Positions 1 through 8,282 of a stretch of DNA of 64,000 nucleotides are shown one piece after another; positions within the stretch are counted from its first letter, which is position 1; each line of letters opens with the position of its first letter. This DNA is from Actinomycetales bacterium. GTDB lineage: Bacteria; Actinomycetota; Actinomycetes; S36-B12. Both the position numbers and the translations under genes were made by a program. The notes below the pieces were generated by a model. The model had not been told where the DNA came from and did no database searches. It was given only the letters and a program-made list of their open reading frames with translations. The stretch spans positions 62,001-126,000 of the forward strand of contig JAGWXF010000002.1 of the NCBI GenBank assembly GCA_018970025.1, read 5' to 3'.

Positions 1-679
<679 letters not shown>

Positions 680-725
680 CTATTGACCCGGCGCGGCGCC
701 CGGTGGGACGCTGCATGAGACTCGG

Positions 726-2402
726 CTACGGAGGCGATACAGGCCAGTGCGACCAGTCTCGGGCGACGCGGATGACCGGATGGTGACCGCCCGGATCGGA
801 GCCGGGCTGCGCCACCGCTCGGTGCCGGTACATGCGACCGCCCGGAGACTGCCAGGTGCAGCTCCCATCGAGTGCGGAGCTCAGGATGCGCCATCCGCCG
901 AGGGTCTTGGCCAGGTGATGCCTCTTGCATAGGGCGCCGAGGTTCGCTCGATCGGAACTCCCTGCCGCGCCCCACGCAGTTGCGTGATCGATCTCGCAGT
1001 TCCGAGCCTGGCGTAGGCAGCCAGGGAATCGGCAGTGACGGTCGCGGGCGACGATAAAGGCCCGCAGCGAGTCAGACACGCGATACGCCCGCCGACCGCG
1101 GTCAAGCAGGTGGCCCGTCACAGGATCAGTCAGCAACCGGCGCAAGGTCAGGTCATCGCACTGGGTCACGAGCTCGCGAACGGCACTGGCGCCGATCGGG
1201 GCTGGGCATCCGCGACCTGACCGGAGCTCGCCAGGCTCCTGCGAGAGCCCAAGGAGGGTCTCCAAGGAGACTGTTACCTCCACATGTGCCTGGACGAAGG
1301 GCCGCAGGGGGCCGCACGAGGCCGTCTCGAGATCGCCGGGAGTCGAGCGGAAGGCCCCCGAGGCCGGAACCGAGGCGGGAAAGCCTCCCATCGGCAGGAC
1401 CATCGCGGCGAGCGCGAGCGCCCTGCGCTCCCCGATGAGCGCATCGGCCGGGACCTCGAGATCCTGGTGCTGCGCCACGCGATCGATGGCATCGAAGCAT
1501 GCATGCGCGTGCACGGTTCGCATCCGGGCGATGAGGGTTGAGATACCTCCTCCCTCGTCGAAGAGCTGCACCCCGAGCCCGGTGCGCGTCGGGCTGGCCG
1601 GACCCTGCTCAACGAGCCTGGCCACGACGCGGTCGGCGGCACGTCGGGTCTGTGCAACCGTGCCGAGAGCGGCGACGGGGAGGACTGCATCCTGCAACTG
1701 ACGGCAGGCCCTGGCGAAGCCTGCCTGGGCCTCCGGACGCGGATCGAAGCAGCCCGGGACCCGCTGGCTCGCCGTCACCACCGCCCGCGCATGGGCTGGG
1801 CTGATCCGACCCCGTCGAAGCTCGTCTTGGGTGGCCGCCAAGGGGCCTGCCAGCAGGCGGGCACCAGCGACCCGTGCGCTGGTGAAGCCGGCAGACCACC
1901 GGAGGGCCGCAGAGACCTCCTCGCAGGCCAGATCCTCGATGTCGATGCGACCCGGGGCAGGGCCCTCGACGGGGCCGTCCACCTGTGCCTTCGCTGAATG
2001 ATCTGAGCCAACGGCCTCATCCGAGCCAACCGCGAATCGCTCCACCTGCGGAACGGGGCCGACGGCCACGGCAAGGGCGTCATCCTGCAGGGCCTGGCAC
2101 CAGCTCAGGACTCGGTCCATGATCTGCACGTACGCGATCGCGTCATCGGCATTGAGCCCGGCGATCTCCTGCGAAGCGAGGCAGGCCAGCACCTCCACGC
2201 CTGGCTCCAGGCTCAGAAGGTCCGGCAGGCAGGCGTTCGTGCTCACGTGCGCCATGGGGACTCGGCCGACAGCCGAGTTCAGGGGTACGCGTTCGGCAGG
2301 CAGGCCGTCAGATGCAAGCTCATGTACGGCGTCGCGTGCCGGGTCATCCTCGGCGTCGCGTGCCGGGTCATGCACGGCATCACCGGACCCGGAATCGAAC
2401 AT
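726..2402 (-). CDS. DUF222 / 13E12-repeat family protein with C-terminal HNH nuclease domain
   Basis: The 558-residue protein has the usual layout of the actinobacterial 13E12 family: a long helical DUF222 region (about 60-400) and a C-terminal HNH domain reading RDRHCRFPGC, CEIDHATAW and LGALCKRHHLAKTLGGW. The Cys and His residues of the HNH zinc/metal site are intact, so DNA cleavage is plausible. The first 30 residues contain a duplicated eight-residue unit (DPARDAxx), encoded by a 24-bp direct repeat. A SOS-box-like palindrome overlaps the start codon. The paralogue at 48412 shares the N-terminal MFD start and the HNH block. The biological role of this family is unsettled; members in M. 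tuberculosis are known to belong to the LexA regulon. Confidence 0.9.
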   Translation of the reverse strand: MFDSGSGDAVHDPARDAEDDPARDAVHELASDGLPAERVPLNSAVGRVPMAHVSTNACLPDLLSLEPGVEVLACLASQEIAGLNADDAIAYVQIMDRVLSWCQALQDDALAVAVGPVPQVERFAVGSDEAVGSDHSAKAQVDGPVEGPAPGRIDIEDLACEEVSAALRWSAGFTSARVAGARLLAGPLAATQDELRRGRISPAHARAVVTASQRVPGCFDPRPEAQAGFARACRQLQDAVLPVAALGTVAQTRRAADRVVARLVEQGPASPTRTGLGVQLFDEGGGISTLIARMRTVHAHACFDAIDRVAQHQDLEVPADALIGERRALALAAMVLPMGGFPASVPASGAFRSTPGDLETASCGPLRPFVQAHVEVTVSLETLLGLSQEPGELRSGRGCPAPIGASAVRELVTQCDDLTLRRLLTDPVTGHLLDRGRRAYRVSDSLRAFIVARDRHCRFPGCLRQARNCEIDHATAWGAAGSSDRANLGALCKRHHLAKTLGGWRILSSALDGSCTWQSPGGRMYRHRAVAQPGSDPGGHHPVIRVARDWSHWPVSPP

Positions 2403-2410
2403 GTGTACGA
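2395..2410 (-). promoter_or_regulatory. LexA (SOS) box, one mismatch, overlapping the HNH gene start
   Basis: On the reverse strand the sequence is TCGTACACATGTTCGA, which matches the actinobacterial SOS box TCGAAC-N4-GTTCGA at 11 of 12 arm positions. The ATG of the HNH gene lies inside the right half. Bound LexA would block transcription or initiation at this point. The same arrangement is seen, with perfect arms, at the paralogue (48404-48419). Confidence 0.7.
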
Positions 2411-2432
2411 ATCTAGGGCAGGCCTCTGACAG

Positions 2433-3419
2433 TCACCCGAAGCCGGGGTGGTCGGGAGCACGTTCGTCCGGAGCACGTTCGTCCGAGCCGGGGTCGAGGA
2501 AGACGTCTGGTTCGAGGAAGACGTCTGGTTCGAGGAATACATAGCGAGCGCTGGGGACGGCAGCCCGCAATGCCTGCTCCGCCCGGTTGATATCCCGGGC
2601 GATCTCGGCCCCGGTCGCCGAGCCCCGGATGGCGATCTTCGCCGCGACGAGCAGGTCATCGGGCCCGACATGCACGGTGCGCAGGTGGATGACGCGCTCG
2701 ACTCCGGCTGATCCCTCGAGCGCGGCCGTGATGGCGACCACATCCTCGGGCAGCGCGCTCTCCCCCACCAGCATCGCGGCCATCTCCATGGACAGGAAGA
2801 TCGCGATCACGACCAGGAGCAGGCCAACTCCCATCGCACCGATGCCGTCCCAGCGGCCGTCACCGGTCAGCACCGCCATGCTGACGCCGACCAGGGCCAG
2901 CATCAGGCCGACGAGGGCGCCGGCGTCCTCCAGGAGGATGACCGGCAGCTCGGGCTGGCGGGTGTCCCGCACGAAGCCCAGGTACGAGCGCCGGCCCTTG
3001 GCATGGGCCGTCTCGCGCAGGGCCGTCCGGAAGGAGAACGCCTCGAGCACGATTGCGACACCGAGGACCAGGAAGGCGATCCAGGCATCCCGGACCTGCT
3101 CGGGGTGGGTGAACTTATGGAAGCCCTCGTACAGGGAGAACACCCCTCCGACGAGGAACAGGATGATCGCGACGACGAATCCGTAGACATAGCGGCGGCG
3201 CCCGTAGCCGAAGTTGTGATGATCGTCGGCAGGCCGCTTCGATCGCTTGTTTCCGATGAGCAGCAGGATCTGGTTCCCGGAGTCCGCAACCGAGTGGATC
3301 GCCTCCGTCAGCAGGGATGACGAACCAGTGAAGGCGAACGCCGCGAACTTGCTCACCGCGATGCCGAGATTGGCCAGCAGTGCGGCGATGACCGCCCGCA
3401 TCCCGCCCTCGGTGCTCAT
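2433..3419 (-). CDS. Cation diffusion facilitator family transporter
   Basis: This 328-residue membrane protein matches CDF proteins, which export divalent metals such as zinc, cobalt or manganese in exchange for protons. About five or six hydrophobic helices fill residues 5-210. The metal-site motifs appear as EAIHSVADSGNQ in helix II and EDAGALVGL in helix V, and a cytoplasmic domain follows (about 220-300). The C-terminus carries tandem duplications: FLEPDV repeated (18-bp units) and DERAP repeated (15-bp units). The start overlaps the manA stop by 4 bp (ATGA), so the two are likely co-translated. The substrate metal cannot be read from sequence. Confidence 0.9.
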   Translation of the reverse strand: MSTEGGMRAVIAALLANLGIAVSKFAAFAFTGSSSLLTEAIHSVADSGNQILLLIGNKRSKRPADDHHNFGYGRRRYVYGFVVAIILFLVGGVFSLYEGFHKFTHPEQVRDAWIAFLVLGVAIVLEAFSFRTALRETAHAKGRRSYLGFVRDTRQPELPVILLEDAGALVGLMLALVGVSMAVLTGDGRWDGIGAMGVGLLLVVIAIFLSMEMAAMLVGESALPEDVVAITAALEGSAGVERVIHLRTVHVGPDDLLVAAKIAIRGSATGAEIARDINRAEQALRAAVPSARYVFLEPDVFLEPDVFLDPGSDERAPDERAPDHPGFG

Positions 3420-4501
3420 CGCTGCGTCGACTGCACGACTGCCACGAGGCCATCCGCATGGACGAACGCATCGAGGTCTTCCGGTGCCAGGACGGCAGCC
3501 GTGCCCGGCCGCAGGGTGAGCGCAGCGCCATCGGTATCGACCACGGCCGTGCCCTCGATGAGCAGCACGATCCGATAGGCCCCCGCGGGGATTCGCTCGA
3601 TACCCGACTGCAGCACGCGGACCACGAACGGGGCATGGACGGGCCAGATGATCTCCCCATGCCGAGTCCGCACGATCTGCGGCCGAAGATCCGGCACGAG
3701 CGCGGCGATGGCCTCGTCCACGAAGACAGGCTTGGAGGTGAGCCCGAGCCGCACGACATTGTCGCTCGAGGTCATCACTTCCAGTCCAGTACCGCGGATA
3801 TAGCTGTGCGGGACCCCAGCCGGCAGGTACACCGCCTCGCCGATATCGAGCCGGACGACGTCCAGCAGCGGCGTGATCAGCGCACCGGCATCATCCGGAT
3901 AGGCGTCGGCCACCGTCTGGTACGCCTCGACATCGAGGGGGGTGAGGCCCGCCTGCCGTGCGGCTGCGGGCAGATGCGCGATGCGCTCCGGAGACGACAG
4001 TCCCAGGACGCACCGGATGGCCTCCTCGACCTTGCCCAGGCGGACGAGATCCGCCGCAGCCTGGCCGCCGGGCACCGCGGCGAGCATCGCAGAGGCGGCA
4101 TCGGGATTGCGCCAGCCGGCAAACGCATCGAAGGAGTCGAGCGCCACGAGCAGCTCGGTCTTCTCGAAGGGATCGCTATAGACGCGGCGCGAGCCGGACT
4201 CCTGCTGCGCGGCGTACCCCGCCTCCGCAACGGCCCGGCGCGGGTGCACCTGGACCGACAGGGGCCGGGCGGCTGCCAGGATCTTCACCAGCAGCGGGAT
4301 CGCCTCGATGTCGAATCGATCACCGAGGTGCTCGCCGGTCTCCGATCCGTCGTCGCCCAGCAGGGGTGCCGGACCACCGGGGTGCACGCCGAACCACAGC
4401 TCCGCCTGCGGGGAGCCTGATGACACTCCCGTCCAGGGAGCCAGGCCGTCGACGATCCCCCAGTCGTAGTCCTTGATGACGCCGCGGACGATCAGCGCCA
4501 T
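3416..4501 (-). CDS. manA: Mannose-6-phosphate isomerase, class I
   Basis: The 361-residue enzyme interconverts fructose-6-phosphate and mannose-6-phosphate, the first step towards GDP-mannose. Class I motifs are visible: LSVQVHP near residue 80, EKTELLVAL in the middle, YLPAGVPHSYIRGTGLEVM with a zinc-ligand His, and SSDNVVRLGLTSKPV. Length fits the family. It sits with the Trm112-like gene and manB on the same strand and is followed, with a 4-bp overlap, by the CDF transporter. In Streptomyces and mycobacteria a SIS-domain sugar isomerase-like gene usually lies between manA and manB; the 78-bp gap here leaves no room for it. Confidence 0.95.
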   Translation of the reverse strand: MALIVRGVIKDYDWGIVDGLAPWTGVSSGSPQAELWFGVHPGGPAPLLGDDGSETGEHLGDRFDIEAIPLLVKILAAARPLSVQVHPRRAVAEAGYAAQQESGSRRVYSDPFEKTELLVALDSFDAFAGWRNPDAASAMLAAVPGGQAAADLVRLGKVEEAIRCVLGLSSPERIAHLPAAARQAGLTPLDVEAYQTVADAYPDDAGALITPLLDVVRLDIGEAVYLPAGVPHSYIRGTGLEVMTSSDNVVRLGLTSKPVFVDEAIAALVPDLRPQIVRTRHGEIIWPVHAPFVVRVLQSGIERIPAGAYRIVLLIEGTAVVDTDGAALTLRPGTAAVLAPEDLDAFVHADGLVAVVQSTQR

Positions 4502-4579
4502 GCGGGCCGTCCCGGTGCCACGCGATCGGAGCTCACCCTCGGGCGCAGCATCGGGCTCACCCCGTGCCGGGGCTGGCGC

Positions 4580-4777
4580 TCATGCATCGGCGAGGAGCAT
4601 CACCGGGATGCCGTCCTCGACGCCGAAAACCGAACCGCAGACCGTGCAGGTGAGCGTGGAGTTCGCCTCGTCGGGCAGCAGGTCGCCGTGCGCAGGGCAC
4701 GGGCAGACCAGGATCTCCCACAGTCGGGGATCCAGGCCGAGGGGTCCGCGCGGGGCGGGCTCAGCGGGTTGCGTCAT
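4580..4777 (-). CDS. Trm112 family zinc-ribbon protein
   Basis: This is a 65-residue protein with the Trm112/UPF0434 pattern: LxILVCPCPAHG (Cys25, Cys27) and CTVCGSVFGVEDGIPVML (Cys44, Cys47), a single zinc ribbon. In eukaryotes and archaea Trm112 activates methyltransferases. In actinobacteria the small protein is regularly found beside manB, and its partner is not established. It lies between manA and manB on the same strand. Confidence 0.88.
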   Translation of the reverse strand: MTQPAEPAPRGPLGLDPRLWEILVCPCPAHGDLLPDEANSTLTCTVCGSVFGVEDGIPVMLLADA

Positions 4778-4798
4778 GGCATCGCCTTCACGGTTCTG

Positions 4799-4840
4799 GG
4801 GGTCAGGCTCCTGGGATCAGGTTCCTGGGGTCAAGCTCCT
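4799..4840. repeat. 14-bp tandem repeat, three copies, 3' of manB
   Basis: The units are GGGGTCAGGCTCCT, GGGATCAGGTTCCT and GGGGTCAAGCTCCT, and a fourth starts but breaks off at the manB stop codon. The array fills most of the gap between manB and the Trm112-like gene. The imperfect copies suggest slippage duplication rather than a protein-binding array. Confidence 0.75.
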
Positions 4841-4844
4841 GGCA

Positions 4845-6242
4845 TCACGTGCTCGCGGTCATCATCGCGAGCACATCATCGCGGATCCGCTCCATGGTTG
4901 CCGGGTCGCGAGCCTCGGCGTTCAGCCGCAGGAGTGGCTCGGTGTTGCTCGGCCGGACGTTGAACCACCAGTCGGCTGCGCTGAAGGTCAGGCCATCGAG
5001 GTCATCGACCTCGACTCCGGCCTGCGACTCGTACGCCGAGCGGATTGCGGCCATGACCGACTGCTGATCGGTCACCTCGGTATTGATCTCCCCGCTCGCC
5101 GCATACCGATCGAATGGCGCCAGCATGCTCGACAGGGTGGTGCCCGCGGCCGTGTGACCGAGCGCGGCGATGGCATGCAGGGCCGCGAGCATGCCGGAGT
5201 CGGCACGCCAGAAGTCGCGGAAGTAGAAATGCCCGGAGTGCTCGCCGCCGAACACGGCATCCGTCTGGGCCATGGTCGCCTTGATGAAGGAATGCCCGAC
5301 ACGGGTGCGGATCGGCACGCCGCCGTTCTCCCTGATCACCTCCGGCACGGCGCGCGAGGTGATCAGGTTATGGATGATGGACGACCCTGGGTACCGGGCC
5401 AGCTCACGGGCGGCGATCAGCGCGGTGAGGGTGGACGGGCTCACGATCGATCCCCGCTCGTCGACCACGAAGCAGCGATCGGCATCCCCGTCGAAGGCCA
5501 GGCCCAGGTCGGCCCTGGCCTCGAGCACCCGCGCCTGCAGGTCGCGCAGGTTCGCCGGCTCGATCGGATTGGCCTCGTGATTGGGGAACGTCCCGTCGAG
5601 CTCGAAGTACATGGCCTCGATGTCCAGGGGCAGCGGTGCCAGGCCGGCTGCGTCACCGAGCACGGCCGGCACGGTGTACCCGCCCATGCCATTGCCCGCG
5701 TCGACGACCACGCGCAGCCGGCGGATGCCGGAGACGTCGACCAGGCGCCGGAGGTAGCCCGCATACTCGGCAAGGACATCCTGCTCGCGGATCTCGCCGA
5801 GCGGCGCATCGCTGGCCGGCACCCCGGCCCGGATCATCGACGTGATCTCCCGCAGGCCGGAATCCTGCCCGACCGGCGCCGCCCCTGCGCGGCAGAGCTT
5901 GATGCCGTTGTACTGGGCGGGGTTGTGGGACGCCGTGAACATGGCGCCGGGCAGGCCGAGGTGGCCCGAGGCGAAGTACAGCCCGTCGGTGCTGGCAAGG
6001 CCGATGAGCACGACATCGCACCCCTGCTCGCGCACGCCATCCGAAAAGGCCGCTACGAGGTCCGGCCCCGAGGGACGCATGTCGTGACCGACGACGACGG
6101 CACCAGGGCCGCCGTCGCGAGCTGCGATGCCCAGGACGCGCACGAAGGCGGCACCGACATCGTGCGCGAGGCTGGCATCGAGCTGATCCGGGACAACCCC
6201 GCGGACGTCGTAGGCCTTGATGACTGCGTCGAGGTTTCGCAC
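4845..6242 (-). CDS. manB: Phosphomannomutase / phosphoglucomutase
   Basis: The 465-residue alpha-D-phosphohexomutase converts mannose-6-phosphate to mannose-1-phosphate (and often glucose phosphates). The four-domain pattern is intact: KAYDVRG at the N-terminus, the active-site serine loop TASHNP, the metal loop DGDADRC, the sugar loop GGEHSGH, and the C-terminal phosphate loop RPSNTEPLLRLN. Translation starts with GTG. It supplies the substrate for the nucleotidyltransferase ManC encoded at 14976. Confidence 0.95.
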   Translation of the reverse strand: MRNLDAVIKAYDVRGVVPDQLDASLAHDVGAAFVRVLGIAARDGGPGAVVVGHDMRPSGPDLVAAFSDGVREQGCDVVLIGLASTDGLYFASGHLGLPGAMFTASHNPAQYNGIKLCRAGAAPVGQDSGLREITSMIRAGVPASDAPLGEIREQDVLAEYAGYLRRLVDVSGIRRLRVVVDAGNGMGGYTVPAVLGDAAGLAPLPLDIEAMYFELDGTFPNHEANPIEPANLRDLQARVLEARADLGLAFDGDADRCFVVDERGSIVSPSTLTALIAARELARYPGSSIIHNLITSRAVPEVIRENGGVPIRTRVGHSFIKATMAQTDAVFGGEHSGHFYFRDFWRADSGMLAALHAIAALGHTAAGTTLSSMLAPFDRYAASGEINTEVTDQQSVMAAIRSAYESQAGVEVDDLDGLTFSAADWWFNVRPSNTEPLLRLNAEARDPATMERIRDDVLAMMTAST

Positions 6243-6342
6243 GGGCGCAAGGCTACCGAGGCGGCCCGCAGGATGCGTCCGGCCAGCCGGAGCGGTGATG
6301 CCGGGGTTCGGTCAAGGACTGCTGCCGGCGACTCGGCGGCGG

Positions 6343-6729
6343 TCAGGCGAGGTCAGCCTCGGGATGGTCCACATGGGCGAGCACCCGCAGATGCCGGCGC
6401 CGGGCAACCTCGACTGAGCTGGTCGGCTCCCGCTCGGGGTTGTCATCGACGTAGTAGCGCGGCCGGGCAGCCTCGCGCACGGCATTGGCGAGCGCCTCGA
6501 GGTCGTCACTGGACGGCTTCAGGGCATCGGGGTTGGGCGTGATCCGGACGATCTCCCAGCCTCGGGGAGCAGTGAGCCGGTCACTGTGCATCTGGCACAG
6601 GTCGTAGCAGTGCGGTTCGGGGACGGTCGCCAGTGGGCCCACGACGGCCGTGGAATCCGCATAGACATACGTCAGGGTGGCCACGGCATACGCCTGGCAC
6701 GACGGCTTGGAGCAGCGTCGACGAGGCAC
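6343..6729 (-). CDS. DUF3499 family protein, Cys-rich
   Basis: The conserved core reads CSKPSCQAYAVATLTYVYAD, then STAVVGPLATVPEPHCYDLC and RLTAPRGWEIVRI, which is the DUF3499 family of actinobacteria. The paired Cys near residues 6 and 11 and the HCYDLCQMH block suggest a zinc ribbon. Translation can run open to 6849, but homologues begin just before the first Cys, so the GTG at 6729 (128 residues) is chosen; a GTG at 6738 is equally possible. The gene sits between manB and DUF5719, its usual position. Function is unknown. Confidence 0.85.
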   Translation of the reverse strand: MPRRRCSKPSCQAYAVATLTYVYADSTAVVGPLATVPEPHCYDLCQMHSDRLTAPRGWEIVRITPNPDALKPSSDDLEALANAVREAARPRYYVDDNPEREPTSSVEVARRRHLRVLAHVDHPEADLA

Positions 6730-6779
6730 GCAGGGCACGTTAGTGCGATACGCGCGCGCGTCGATGGATGACGCGCCGT

Positions 6780-8282
6780 TCAGCGGAGCGTGACGCTGGT
6801 GTCCTGGCCCGCGGTCGGGACCCTGACCTCGGTGCGCAATGGCCACCATGGATAGCCGGTCACCAGGTCGCCGTACTCGGACTTCTCCAGCACGCGGTGC
6901 GCGAGCAGCATCGGGCCCGACCCTGTGCGGGGCGTGACGACGGCAGTGAACCAGCTCGCATCGGCTGGCTCGGGGAGCAGGACCCAGGCAACCTCGCCGG
7001 CCGGGACGTCGATGCGCCGTGCATCGGTCGGCTGCGAGACCTCGTCGATACCTGCGAACGCAAGGATCGACAGGTCGACGGAGACTGCCTCCGCCGGCGC
7101 CGTGATCGCAAGGCGCACCTCGGTCTTGGGCCGGATGGGCAGGCCGCTCACCGCGGCCGTTTCGACATACGGGTGTCGCCCTGCGGCGTACGCGGTCTCC
7201 TGCTGGATCTTCTTGCCCTTCTTGCCCCCGGTCTTGTCGCCGAAGAACTGACGCATGCCGGCCACGATCGGGATATCCGAGGTCAGCTCCAGGGTGACGG
7301 CCTCGCCCTGCGTCACCGTGGACATGTCCATGCTGACCACGGTGTCGGCCGGCACCGTGATGGTGTCGCGATCAGCGGGCGCATAGGTCCCGAGCTTGGA
7401 GATCACCCTGATGCTGACCTGGGCATCGTCCTCCCCGGGTGCTGCGATGGCCAGTACCCGCGCGCCGGGTCCTGGCATGACCCCGGGCACGTAGACCTGT
7501 CTGGCAGGCGCATCCGACTGGGGTACCCACTCCGTCCCGATGGAGTCCAGCCCGGACATCTGGTCGTCGTCGATGGAAGCGCCGATGCGGCCGGTGCGGA
7601 CGATGACGTGCACCGCGGTCGTGGTGACCCCGGGGGCAAGCTCATCGATCCCGATGGCCAGGCGCTTGGTCGGCTGCACCACGAGGCCGCGGCCGCCGGG
7701 GGCGTCCACGATGCCGTCCGGGCCGTAGATGACCAGGTCGACGACGGCCGCCTGGTCATCGGGGTTCACCAGGACGATCCGGCTCACGCGCCCGGAGATC
7801 GCGCCGCCGCCGACGAACCAGAAGTCGGAAGAGGCCGGCTCGCAGGCCGTGCTGGCCATGCCGCGCCCCTTGCCGCTGGGGTCGCGGCTCCACTGGTCCG
7901 CGATCAGCCCGGGGGCCAGGGAGCCGATCCCGATGACGCGCACGGCCGGCAGGCTTCGGCCCTGGGCCGGGATCTCCGTCTGCGCCCCCGGCTTGGTGAT
8001 CTTGGCCCGGGCGGATTCCTTGCCCGGCAGGGTCGCCAGGGTCGCGCGCCCCGGGCCCTGCTGACCGGGGACCGGTACTACGGCGGCGGAGACCCGCACC
8101 CCGCGGTCGCTGCTCGTGCCGGGCTCAGGGCACAGCAGCACGGTCGATCGGATGGGCTCGATCGTCGAGGGAACGGTGGTCACGGGCGGCACCTCCCGCT
8201 GGGCCAGGTACCCCGCCACCGCGAGCACGATGACCGCCGCGACGGCGATCGCGATGGCTCGGACGGGCGTCAGGACGCTCAT
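6780..8282 (-). CDS. DUF5719 family membrane-anchored protein
   Basis: The 500-residue protein has one N-terminal membrane segment (about residues 6-27), then an extracytoplasmic beta-rich domain with no catalytic motif I can recognise. It overlaps the upstream glycosyltransferase gene by 4 bp (ATGA), so they are co-translated. In actinobacteria this pair (large GT2 membrane protein, then DUF5719) is conserved next to whiB and fbiA. That suggests DUF5719 acts with the transferase at the outer face of the membrane. This is inference from context, since the domain itself is uncharacterised. Confidence 0.82.
   Translation of the reverse strand: MSVLTPVRAIAIAVAAVIVLAVAGYLAQREVPPVTTVPSTIEPIRSTVLLCPEPGTSSDRGVRVSAAVVPVPGQQGPGRATLATLPGKESARAKITKPGAQTEIPAQGRSLPAVRVIGIGSLAPGLIADQWSRDPSGKGRGMASTACEPASSDFWFVGGGAISGRVSRIVLVNPDDQAAVVDLVIYGPDGIVDAPGGRGLVVQPTKRLAIGIDELAPGVTTTAVHVIVRTGRIGASIDDDQMSGLDSIGTEWVPQSDAPARQVYVPGVMPGPGARVLAIAAPGEDDAQVSIRVISKLGTYAPADRDTITVPADTVVSMDMSTVTQGEAVTLELTSDIPIVAGMRQFFGDKTGGKKGKKIQQETAYAAGRHPYVETAAVSGLPIRPKTEVRLAITAPAEAVSVDLSILAFAGIDEVSQPTDARRIDVPAGEVAWVLLPEPADASWFTAVVTPRTGSGPMLLAHRVLEKSEYGDLVTGYPWWPLRTEVRVPTAGQDTSVTLR

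Noticed and set aside
4473-6542. Long open frame on the forward strand (689 codons) over manB
   Set aside because: It is antisense to manB and a Trm112-like gene with clear motifs, its translation is His/Arg/Gly-rich with no family signature, and long antisense frames are usual at this GC.
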